DNA from: BTRG01 sp036986275
Lineage (GTDB): Bacteria; Pseudomonadota; Gammaproteobacteria; Acidiferrobacterales; SZUA-150
Assembly: GCA_036986275.1 (NCBI GenBank)
Contig: BTRG01000036.1
Coordinates: 1-26,161 of the forward strand
Direction of reading: 5' to 3'
Length of the DNA: 26,161 nucleotides
Part shown: positions 1 through 6,441 of the stretch, one piece after another
Numbering within the stretch: the stretch's first letter is position 1
Layout of the letters: each line of letters begins with the position of its first letter
Position numbers and translations under genes: made by a program
The notes under the pieces: model-generated
Told to the model about the DNA's origin: nothing
What the model saw: only the letters and a program-made list of their open reading frames with translations
The model's database searches: none

Positions 1-49
1 CTACAACGTGGTTATTTGAATGTAAATCGATTCCGCAGTAATGTGACAT
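1..49 (-). CDS. IS110-family transposase, N-terminal fragment running off the window
   Basis: Reading the minus strand from an ATG at 49 gives 16 codons, MSHYCGIDLHSNNHVV, before the window ends. The GIDLHSNN stretch is characteristic of the N-terminus of IS110-family DEDD transposases, whose first catalytic Asp lies in this GID motif. A purine-rich GAGGAGA lies just upstream of the ATG and can serve as ribosome binding site. Only the start is visible, so intactness, subgroup (IS110 or IS1111) and the far end cannot be judged. The element is transcribed away from the rest of the window, so bases 50 to about 117 would be its 5' noncoding end. Confidence 0.75.
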   Translation of the reverse strand, partial: MSHYCGIDLHSNNHVV

Positions 50-71
50 GTCAGTCTCCTCATCTATGTGA

Positions 72-95
72 GCAGTCAGTTTAACAACTGGCTGC
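72..95 (-). other. Strong stem-loop in the 5' noncoding end of the IS110-type element
   Basis: Bases 72-81 (GCAGTCAGTT) pair with 86-95 (AACTGGCTGC) around a TAAC loop, giving ten pairs with one G-T wobble. It lies 23 bases upstream of the transposase start. In IS110-group elements the noncoding end upstream of the recombinase encodes the bridge RNA, so this could be one of its stem-loops. That is inference, because only about 70 bases separate the transposase from the neighbouring repeat and the rest of the element is outside the window. Confidence 0.4.
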
Positions 96-117
96 GAGGA
101 GGCTGGCTAGAGGATTA

Positions 118-417
118 TCAAATCTAGTATATAGATAATAATTGTGCTGGGTATGATATATGGCACGACTACTGCGCATAGAATAACTTGGCGCCTGGTA
201 TTGTGTCATGAACCGGGGTGCAAGGCGATCTTCAAAATCGATGAGCAGCATCACTATTTTCTATCCTTGATGGCCGATACTGTGGAACACTTTGCAGCAG
301 ATTGGCATGCCTATTGTTTGATGCGCAGTCATTATCACCTCTTGTTGCACACAACAAAAGGCAACCTGTAACGTGTCATGGAGATTAACTATATAATACT
401 AGACTTGACCTCTATGC
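118..417 (+). repeat. Copy 1 of a TIR-bounded element derived from a REP-associated transposase
   Basis: This segment recurs as a direct repeat at 1937-2230. Its ends are inverted repeats of each other. The left end begins TCAAATCTAGTAT (118-130), and the right end read on the minus strand begins TCAAGTCTAGTATTATATAG (408 downward). The shared sequence continues to GACCTCTATGC at 417. The body is a decayed fragment of a RAYT/Y1 transposase gene (see the pseudogene entry). Because both copies carry the same stop codon, the same frame break and the same 3' truncation, the broken form itself was copied. That suggests a MITE-like non-autonomous repeat. The exact ends are uncertain by about ten bases. 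Confidence 0.7.
160..371 (+). pseudogene. REP-associated tyrosine (Y1/TnpA_REP) transposase, decayed fragment
   Basis: From the ATG at 160 the reading is MARLLRIE, a TAA stop at 184-186, then LGAWYCVMNRGARR. A frameshift near 231 moves to another frame, which reads AIFKIDEQHHYF through HAYCLMRSHYHLLLHTTKGNL and stops at 369-371. Joined, this matches the typical RAYT order: MARPLRIE, GAxYHVxxRG, IFxxDEDxxxF, HAYCLMxNHYHLLxxT, NL. The HYH of the HUH metal-binding motif is kept, but the helix with the catalytic tyrosine should lie further downstream and is absent. Internal stop, frameshift and truncation make it non-functional. The family assignment is sound; the function of the remnant, if any, is unknown. 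Confidence 0.75.
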
Positions 418-475
418 GCTATGCGTCATCTCCAATTTACTTCAAGAATTCCATGGCGTTGCCGATACCCCATGC

Positions 476-510
476 TAGAAACGAAAATTTCTATATTCAG
501 TAACTATAAT
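476..510 (+). promoter_or_regulatory. Candidate promoter and operator of the globin-reductase operon
   Basis: An inverted repeat TAGAAA (476-481), six-base spacer, TTTCTA (488-493) lies upstream of the globin gene. A perfect TATAAT is at 505-510, and a second possible -10 (TATATT) at 492-497 overlaps the palindrome. The position 17 bases upstream of TATAAT (482-487) has no recognisable -35 and is the spacer of the palindrome, so an activator or repressor acting here is plausible. If TATAAT is used, transcription would begin near 517, within or just after the AAGGGA ribosome binding site (512-517). The palindrome does not match the NsrR or FNR consensus that I know. Regulator unknown. Confidence 0.35.
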
Positions 511-526
511 TAAGGGAATTATCATC

Positions 527-895
527 ATGACAGACATATTATTTGAAAAAATCGGTGGTGAAGCAGCAATGGATGCCGCCGTGGACCTTTTTTATCGCAA
601 GGTGCTCAGCGATGACAGCATCAATCATTTCTTTGGTGACACGGATATGGGTGCCCAACGTGCCAAACAGAAGGCCTTCCTGACCATGGCATGTGGTGGT
701 CCGAACAACTATAGCGGCAAGGATATGCGTGTTGCCCATGCACCACTGGTGAAAAAAGGCTTGGGTGAAGAACATTTTAATGCCGTGGCAGGCCATCTTA
801 ATGCCACGCTGCAAGAACTTGGTGTTGCCCCGGACTTGATCGACCAGGTAATGGCGATTGCAGCCAGTACTCACGATGATGTTTTGAACCTGTGA
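527..895 (+). CDS. Group 1 truncated haemoglobin (2/2 globin, TrHbN type)
   Basis: A 122-residue protein of the usual length for TrHb group I, which binds haem and handles O2 or NO in the cytoplasm. It aligns by eye along its whole length with Synechocystis GlbN: N-terminal LFEKIGGEAAMDAAVDLFY, B10 Tyr23, HFFGDTDM, QRAKQKAFL, and MRVAHAPLV with the proximal F8 His71. Gln44 is kept in the distal pocket, but the position of cyanobacterial His46 (E10) is Lys47. The bis-His hexacoordination known in Synechocystis is therefore not expected. A His near the C-terminus (His116) lies close to, but one residue off, the haem-crosslinking His117 of GlbN. AAGGGA precedes the ATG. The gene ends 19 bases before the reductase, which is probably its electron donor. 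Confidence 0.92.
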   Translation: MTDILFEKIGGEAAMDAAVDLFYRKVLSDDSINHFFGDTDMGAQRAKQKAFLTMACGGPNNYSGKDMRVAHAPLVKKGLGEEHFNAVAGHLNATLQELGVAPDLIDQVMAIAASTHDDVLNL

Positions 896-914
896 TGTAA
901 CAAGAGGGGAAGGA

Positions 915-1928
915 TTGGGCAAGTTTATCTTTGATGGCACTGAGTTCGAGCGTTTTAATTCGGAAACCGTGCTGGATACATTACTGAGGAACAGGCAAAA
1001 CGTCCCGTTTTCATGCAAGAACGGCGTTTGTCAGACCTGCATGATGCGGGCCCTTGAGGGTGATATACCGGTAGAGGCACAAAAGGGCCTGAAAAACACG
1101 TTGTTGGCCCAGAATTACTTTTTGCCCTGTTGCTGCAAGCCCGACGGGGAGCTGGTAATCGAATCGGCGCAAGATGCTGAGATCTATGGTCGCTGTGTCA
1201 TTATCTCTAAAACATTGTTGTCGAGCGAGATCTGCCGCATTGAACTGAAGCCCGCCAATGATCTTTATTATCACGCTGGTCAGTTCATCAATCTGCGCCG
1301 GCGTGATGGCCTCGTCAGGAGTTACTCCCTCGCCAGTGTTCCAAAGGTAGATGACTTCCTTGAACTGCATGTGAAACGTATGGAAAACGGTCAGATGAGC
1401 AGCTGGCTGCTGAATGAGGCCGGGATCGGGACAGAGCTGGATATCCAGGGACCGAATGGTGGTTGTTTTTATGTTCCGGGTAACGCGACCCAACCGCTGT
1501 TACTCATCGGTACTGGCACTGGACTGGCACCGTTGCTCGGCATCATTCGGGATGCGTTAATGAGCGGACACCGGGGGGACATCTATCTATATCATGGCGC
1601 CCGCAAGCCAGACGGCCTGTACCTGCAAAATCACCTGCAGATCATGAGCGAACGGCATCATAACTTTCATTACACTGCATCCCTGTCGGGACGGGATGTG
1701 CCGACGGGCCATATCGAGGGCAGGGCAGACGATATAGCGCTGGCCAGACACACCAGACTAAATGGCTTTGGCGTTTATCTATGTGGTGACCCGCTGATGG
1801 TCAATAGCAGTAAACGCCTGGCTTATCTGGCAGGGGCGGCCATGGATGATATTCATACGGATCCGTATGAAATGAAAGACTTGCGTACGGTCAACAGGGA
1901 CGTAGTGAGCAACGCCAACTGTGCATAG
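915..1928 (+). CDS. Ferredoxin-FAD-NAD(P) oxidoreductase (CDP-6-deoxy-glucoseen reductase/phenol hydroxylase reductase type)
   Basis: A 337-residue three-domain reductase. Residues 1-90 are a plant-type [2Fe-2S] ferredoxin domain with Cys34, Cys39, Cys42 and a fourth ligand among Cys72-74. Residues about 95-190 are the FAD domain with RSYSLAS (135-141) and HAGQF. Residues about 193-320 are the NAD(P) domain with GTGTGLAP (199-206) and a C-terminal YLCGDPLM. It would pass electrons from NAD(P)H through FAD and the iron-sulfur cluster to a partner. The start is a TTG with a strong GAGGGGAAGGA in front; no ATG fits as well. The 19-base gap to the globin gene suggests one transcript and a shared role, such as NO dioxygenation. 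The true electron acceptor is inferred from context only. Confidence 0.88.
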   Translation: MGKFIFDGTEFERFNSETVLDTLLRNRQNVPFSCKNGVCQTCMMRALEGDIPVEAQKGLKNTLLAQNYFLPCCCKPDGELVIESAQDAEIYGRCVIISKTLLSSEICRIELKPANDLYYHAGQFINLRRRDGLVRSYSLASVPKVDDFLELHVKRMENGQMSSWLLNEAGIGTELDIQGPNGGCFYVPGNATQPLLLIGTGTGLAPLLGIIRDALMSGHRGDIYLYHGARKPDGLYLQNHLQIMSERHHNFHYTASLSGRDVPTGHIEGRADDIALARHTRLNGFGVYLCGDPLMVNSSKRLAYLAGAAMDDIHTDPYEMKDLRTVNRDVVSNANCA

Positions 1929-1936
1929 AGAAGGGG

Positions 1937-2230
1937 TCTAGTAATATATAATAATTGTGTTGGGCATGATATATGGTACGACCACTACGCATAGAATAAC
2001 TCGGCGCCTGGTATCGTGTCATGAATCGGGACGTAAGGCGATCTTCAAAATCGATGAGCAACATCACTATTTTCTATCCTTGATGGCCGATACTGTGGAA
2101 CACTTTGCAGCAGATTGGCATGCCTATTGTTTGATGCGCAGTCATTATCACCTCTTGTTGCACACAACAAAAGGCAACCTGTAACGTGTCATGGAGATTA
2201 AATATATAATACTAGATTTGACCTCTATGC
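1937..2230 (+). repeat. Copy 2 of the RAYT-derived TIR-bounded element
   Basis: Direct repeat of 118-417, starting nine bases after the reductase stop codon. The left end TCTAGTAATATATAATAATT (1937 on) is an imperfect inverted match of the right end, which read on the minus strand from 2216 begins TCTAGTATTATATA. Mismatches to copy 1 are unevenly spread: about a dozen, almost all transitions, in the first 115 bases, but only about three in the remaining 180. The two copies bracket the globin and reductase genes in the same orientation. Between 2231 and the next gene end at 2277 nothing else is recognisable. Confidence 0.7.
1973..2184 (+). pseudogene. REP-associated tyrosine transposase, decayed fragment (copy 2)
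   Basis: The ATG at 1973 gives MVRPLRIE, then the same TAA stop as copy 1 (1997-1999), followed by LGAWYRVMNRDVRR and the same frame change into AIFKIDEQ...HYHLLLHTTKGNL with the same stop at 2182-2184. MVRPLRIE is closer to the RAYT consensus MARPLRIE than is copy 1. No catalytic tyrosine region remains. Neither copy can encode an active transposase, so any mobility would need a relative elsewhere in the genome. Confidence 0.72.
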
Positions 2231-2276
2231 CTTGTTTAAGTTAGATAGTATCGAAACCCTGTCTGCACGTGCTGCA

Positions 2277-2912
2277 TCACACCCGTTTCACATCCTTCAC
2301 TATACGTTTTGTCTTATGGTAGATGATAATGGCATCGCCGACGCTGCCATAGCGATAACCACTGGGCAGGCCGGATAGCCTGCGTTTGAGTTTGGACGGT
2401 ATGTGTTTGATGGGGATATTCGGTGGCAAGATCGCCCCTTTCCTGACCAGGTTGCCGGCGCCAGGCGGCGGGCTGGGTGGGGCCATTAGCTGCATTTTGC
2501 GTTGCACCACACGGAAGTACTTGCGTATGGTCTTTTTATCGGCCGATGAAAAAGTCACCTTCCTGTTGTCGTGAACCAGCGGCGGTTTGGGTGGGTGTGG
2601 CAGCGGAACAATAATACCGCCCCCGCCATGACCGTTGTCATGGCCATAGTCGTAATCAGGGTGACCGGTATGGTGGGCGCGGTGCGGGTGACTAAAGCCT
2701 TCCTTGCTGTAGCAACTGCCACTGTGTCTGTTGTCATTGTCCCGATAATGCCTGTCCCAGTTATCATGGATATGACCCTGATGATGGGAACTATGGGGGT
2801 GGTGATACCCTTCTTGACTATGGCAGGCCTGGGCCGGCAGCGTCGTCAGTGTAAGCAATATTGTTGTGCAAATGGCCACCGGAACCATTGCGGTTTTCAT
2901 GAAGGGAATCAT
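2277..2912 (-). CDS. Secreted His-rich protein with a C-terminal CigR/RcnB-like domain
   Basis: A 211-residue protein with a Sec signal peptide (residues about 5-29, hydrophobic AICTTILLTLTTL, likely cleavage after AQA). The mature N-terminal half has two similar units, CHSQEGYHHPHSSHHQGH (30-47) and CYSKEGFSHPHRAHHTGH (67-84), both rich in His with one Cys. A Gly- and Pro-rich linker follows (95-112). The C-terminal part (about 118-208) has the pattern LPPNIPIKHIPSKLKRRLSGLPSGYRYGSVGDAIIIYHKTKRIVKDV, similar to the periplasmic domain of CigR/RcnB-like proteins. The His clusters suggest binding of nickel, copper or zinc in the periplasm; this is inference. GGAG precedes the ATG at 2912. A second ATG four codons on (MKTAM) is an alternative start. 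It is transcribed divergently from tgt. Confidence 0.7.
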   Translation of the reverse strand: MIPFMKTAMVPVAICTTILLTLTTLPAQACHSQEGYHHPHSSHHQGHIHDNWDRHYRDNDNRHSGSCYSKEGFSHPHRAHHTGHPDYDYGHDNGHGGGGIIVPLPHPPKPPLVHDNRKVTFSSADKKTIRKYFRVVQRKMQLMAPPSPPPGAGNLVRKGAILPPNIPIKHIPSKLKRRLSGLPSGYRYGSVGDAIIIYHKTKRIVKDVKRV

Positions 2913-3044
2913 AGTCCAGTCTGCTCCGTGAAATCTTCGAGCAAGTGTAGCGCATGGTGAGAGCTCGGTGTTACAAAGGGAGTTCGCCTATTGACGCGGG
3001 GACTTGTTACACTCGCGGGCCTTTCGTCCAGGCCAGGCGTGTTT

Positions 3045-4160
3045 ATGCAGTTTTCTGTTTTATCGAATGATGGCAGCGCTCGTCGTGGGCGCATGATCTT
3101 TGCGCGTGGCGTGGTCGATACCCCGGCCTTCATGCCGGTGGGGACCTATGCCACGGTCAAGGCCATGACACCGGAAGAAGTGGCGGCCGGGGGCGCGCAA
3201 ATTATTCTTGGTAACACCTTTCACTTGATGCTCAGGCCCGGTACCGACATCATCAATTTGCATGGCGACTTGCATGATTTTATGAGATGGCCCGGTCCCC
3301 TGCTGACGGACTCGGGTGGCTTTCAGGTCTGGAGTCTGGGCAAGTTGCGCAAGATTACCGAACAGGGCGTACATTTTAGCTCGCCCGTGGATGGCGTCAG
3401 GATTTTCATGGGGCCAGAGGAATCCATGGTTGTGCAAAAGGCCCTGGGCGCAGACATCGTCATGATCTTCGATGAGTGTACGCCGTATCCGGCCGGCGAG
3501 CCCGAGGTGCGGGCCTCCATGGAACTGAGCCTGCGCTGGGCCGAGCGCAGCAAGGCGGCGCATCAAGGCAACGCTTCGGCCTTATTCGGTATCGTCCAGG
3601 GCGGTATGTATGAGCACCTGCGTGATATTTCACTGACTGGGCTCAAACAAATCGGTTTTGATGGTTATGCCTTGGGTGGACTGTCGGTGGGTGAGCCCAA
3701 GGAGGACATGTTCAGGGTGCTGGACCACATTGCCCCGCAAATGCCCGCGGACAGGCCACGTTATCTAATGGGGGTGGGGACACCGGAGGACCTGGTGCAG
3801 TCCGTACGCCGCGGCATGGACATGTTCGATTGTGTGATGCCCACGCGCAATGCCCGCAATGGCTGGCTGTTCACCCATGGGGGCGAGGTTAAAATCCGCA
3901 ATGGCCAGTATGCCCGCGATACCGGGCCGGTGGATCCGTTGTGTGATTGCTACACCTGCCAAAATTACAGTCGCGCCTATTTGCGTCATCTCTATCGCTC
4001 GGGTGAAATTCTGTCGGCACGGCTGAATACGCTACACAACCTGCGCTATTATCAGATCCTGATGCAGGGCCTGCGCGATGCCATTGCCGCAAAAACACTG
4101 GATGATTTCGTCGAGAAGTTTTATGGTATGCGCCGCAAAGCGGCCCCGCCTGCACTGTAG
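3045..4160 (+). CDS. tgt: Queuine tRNA-ribosyltransferase (tRNA-guanine transglycosylase)
   Basis: Exchanges guanine 34 of GUN-anticodon tRNAs for the queuosine precursor preQ1. The protein is 371 residues, close to E. coli Tgt (375), and collinear with it. Visible residues are catalytic Asp89 in LTDSGGFQ, nucleophile Asp262 in MFDCVMPTRNARNG, and the zinc ligands Cys300, Cys302, Cys305 and His331. The ATG at 3045 was chosen because MQFSVLSNDGSARRGR matches the family N-terminus. An upstream in-frame TTG at 2991 would add 18 unrelated residues. The usual partner queA is not upstream; an opposite-strand gene occupies that place. yajC and secDF follow, as in E. coli. Confidence 0.97.
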   Translation: MQFSVLSNDGSARRGRMIFARGVVDTPAFMPVGTYATVKAMTPEEVAAGGAQIILGNTFHLMLRPGTDIINLHGDLHDFMRWPGPLLTDSGGFQVWSLGKLRKITEQGVHFSSPVDGVRIFMGPEESMVVQKALGADIVMIFDECTPYPAGEPEVRASMELSLRWAERSKAAHQGNASALFGIVQGGMYEHLRDISLTGLKQIGFDGYALGGLSVGEPKEDMFRVLDHIAPQMPADRPRYLMGVGTPEDLVQSVRRGMDMFDCVMPTRNARNGWLFTHGGEVKIRNGQYARDTGPVDPLCDCYTCQNYSRAYLRHLYRSGEILSARLNTLHNLRYYQILMQGLRDAIAAKTLDDFVEKFYGMRRKAAPPAL

Positions 4161-4203
4161 CAGCCGGAGAGTCGGTGTAAACCATAACGAAAGAGAGTGA
4201 CGA

Positions 4204-4536
4204 ATGAGTTTTCTGATTTCTGATGCCATGGCCCAGGGCGCTCAACAAAGCGGTCCCGGCGCCAGTGGCCAACTGATATTTCTGGTCGTTTTATTCGCGG
4301 TCTTTTACTTCTTATTGATCCGCCCGCAGAGTAAGCGTGCCAAGGAGCACAAGGCCATGGTTGCGGCTCTCGGCAAGGGTGACGAGGTCGTCACCAATGG
4401 CGGTGTATTGGGTCGGGTTACCAAGGTCGGCGAGCAGTTTGTGACTGTGGAAGTGGCCGATGGCGTAGAGATCAAGGTCCAACGCAAAGCCGTGCAATCC
4501 GTCCTGCCCAAGGGCACTATTAAGTCCGCAAAGTAG
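4204..4536 (+). CDS. yajC: Preprotein translocase accessory subunit YajC
   Basis: A 110-residue single-span inner membrane protein. The hydrophobic segment is at about 23-39 (LIFLVVLFAVFYFLLI), directly followed by the conserved RPQ (40-42) and a charged region with the family pattern KGDEVVTNGGVLGRVTKV. YajC associates with SecDF next to the SecYEG channel. A GAAAGAGAG ribosome binding site precedes the ATG. The gene is 43 bases after tgt and 12 bases before secD, consistent with one operon. Confidence 0.95.
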   Translation: MSFLISDAMAQGAQQSGPGASGQLIFLVVLFAVFYFLLIRPQSKRAKEHKAMVAALGKGDEVVTNGGVLGRVTKVGEQFVTVEVADGVEIKVQRKAVQSVLPKGTIKSAK

Positions 4537-4548
4537 TTTTACTTTTCT

Positions 4549-6432
4549 ATGAATCGTTACCCGCTGTGGAAATACCTGCTGATCGTGGGCGTGCTGACGC
4601 TGGGCATGCTCTATGCCTTACCGAATCTTTATGGTGAGGACCCTGCTGTTCAGGTCTCCGGTTCGCGTACGGCCAAGATCGATATCAACACTCTCGCCCA
4701 AGTTGAACGCACGTTGAAGACGGCCAGTATTCGTTATCGCCATGCCGTTATGGAGGACAAGGTCCTGTCAGTCAGGTTTGACAGTACCGAGGATCAGCTC
4801 AAGGCGCGCGACCTGGTGCAAAGGGACCTGGGTGTCGGTTATACCGTGGCCTTGAATCTGTTGCCGGCAACCCCGGCCTGGCTGCAAGCCATGGATATCA
4901 GGCCTATGTACCTGGGCCTGGACCTGCGCGGCGGTGTGCATTTTCTGATGCAAGTGGATATGGCGGCGGTGATAGAGAAGGCTGAAGAAAGCTATGCCGA
5001 TGACCTGCGCCGCATCATGCGCAAAGAAAAGATTCGTTATCGTGGTGTGTCACGCCTGGTGTCGGGCGGGCTGGAAGCGCGCTTTCGTGATGAAGCGACG
5101 CGCGACAGTGCACGTAGCCTGATACGCAGTGAACTGCCCGAGTTAGTAGTGGAAGAAAAGCAGCGCGATGGCCAATACATACTGGCCGCCCGTATCAGTC
5201 AGGAAACATTGACCGAGAAGCGGCATTTTGCACTGGAACAAAACATGACTTCGTTGCGCAATCGTGTGAACGAACTGGGTGTGGCCGAGCCTATTGTCCA
5301 GCAGCAGGGTGACGAGCGCATTGTCGTGCAATTACCGGGTGTGCAGGATACCGCCAAGGCCAAAGAGATTTTGGGCCGTACCGCGACCCTGGAATTTCGT
5401 CTGGTAGATGAACAACATGATCCCATGGCGGCCCTGTCGGGGCGTGTTCCTGCCGGTTCCAAGCTCTATAAAGACAGGCGCGGCACACCGATATTACTCA
5501 AGAAGCGCATTATTTATTCTGGTGACAATATTGTAGATTCGGCGCCGGGGTTTGATAGCCAGAGCAACACACCTATTGTTTCCATTACGCTGGATGCCCG
5601 TGGCGCCACGGTGAACCAGCGCGTAACAGGCAAGAATGTCGGCAAGCGTATGGCGGCGGTATATATAGAGATCCGCGCCGAACCCAAACTGGACAAGAAT
5701 GGCAACCCGGTACTGGATGAAGAGGGCAAGGCCATCACTATCAAACGCCGTGTCGAGGAAGTGATTACAGCGCCTGTCATAAAATCACAGTTAGGTAAGC
5801 GTTTCCAGATCGAAGGCCTGGATAGCGTGGAAGAGGCAAATGATTTGTCTCTGTTGTTGAGAGCGGGCGCCCTGGCAGCACCCATAGAGATCATCGAAGA
5901 ACGCACAATAGGCCCCAGTCTGGGACAAGACAATATCGATCAGGGACGTCTGTCCATTGTTATCGGTTTTGTCGCAATATTGATCTTTGTCATCATGTAC
6001 TACCGTAAGTTTGGCGTTATCGCCAATGTGGCGCTGGCCTTCAATATTGTTTTGATGGTGGCGGTGTTATCGTTGTTTCAGGCCACACTCACGTTGCCAG
6101 GTATTGCCGGTATCCTCTTGACCGTGGGCATGGCCGTGGATGCCAATGTGTTGATCTTCGAGCGCATACGAGAAGAGGTACGCAATGGTAATTCACCCCA
6201 GGCCAGTATCCATGCCGGCTACGAAAAGGCCTTCAGCACCATTACCGATGCCAACATTACCACGTTGATCGCAGCCATTATGCTGTTCAATTTTGGTACC
6301 GGACCTATCAAGGGTTTTGCCATCACCTTGAGCATAGGCATCCTGACTTCCATGTTTACTGCCATTGTGGTGGCCCGTGGATTAACCAATCTCTGGTTCG
6401 GCGGTAAGCGTCTGACCAAGTTGTCGATTTAA
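4549..6432 (+). CDS. secD: Protein translocase subunit SecD
   Basis: A 627-residue RND-type inner membrane protein that helps proton-motive-force-driven export together with SecF. The first membrane span is at about 8-26. The D1/D2 motif DLRGGVHF is at 125-132, followed by a large periplasmic domain (about 130-445) and a C-terminal bundle beginning at GRLSIVIGFVAILIFVIMYY, with the conserved GMAVDANVLIFERIREE. Length is in the normal range (E. coli 615). There is no clear Shine-Dalgarno in the 12 bases after yajC (only T-rich sequence), so translation is probably coupled to yajC. secF starts 9 bases downstream. Confidence 0.97.
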   Translation: MNRYPLWKYLLIVGVLTLGMLYALPNLYGEDPAVQVSGSRTAKIDINTLAQVERTLKTASIRYRHAVMEDKVLSVRFDSTEDQLKARDLVQRDLGVGYTVALNLLPATPAWLQAMDIRPMYLGLDLRGGVHFLMQVDMAAVIEKAEESYADDLRRIMRKEKIRYRGVSRLVSGGLEARFRDEATRDSARSLIRSELPELVVEEKQRDGQYILAARISQETLTEKRHFALEQNMTSLRNRVNELGVAEPIVQQQGDERIVVQLPGVQDTAKAKEILGRTATLEFRLVDEQHDPMAALSGRVPAGSKLYKDRRGTPILLKKRIIYSGDNIVDSAPGFDSQSNTPIVSITLDARGATVNQRVTGKNVGKRMAAVYIEIRAEPKLDKNGNPVLDEEGKAITIKRRVEEVITAPVIKSQLGKRFQIEGLDSVEEANDLSLLLRAGALAAPIEIIEERTIGPSLGQDNIDQGRLSIVIGFVAILIFVIMYYRKFGVIANVALAFNIVLMVAVLSLFQATLTLPGIAGILLTVGMAVDANVLIFERIREEVRNGNSPQASIHAGYEKAFSTITDANITTLIAAIMLFNFGTGPIKGFAITLSIGILTSMFTAIVVARGLTNLWFGGKRLTKLSI

Positions 6433-6441
6433 TAAAGACTT

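Noticed and set aside
539..1018. 159-codon ORF on the minus strand across the globin gene
   Set aside because: It is antisense to two well-supported genes and its protein resembles no family; it is a shadow.
2991..3044. TTG-initiated 18-residue extension of Tgt
   Set aside because: The family N-terminus begins at the ATG at 3045, and the extension has no similarity.
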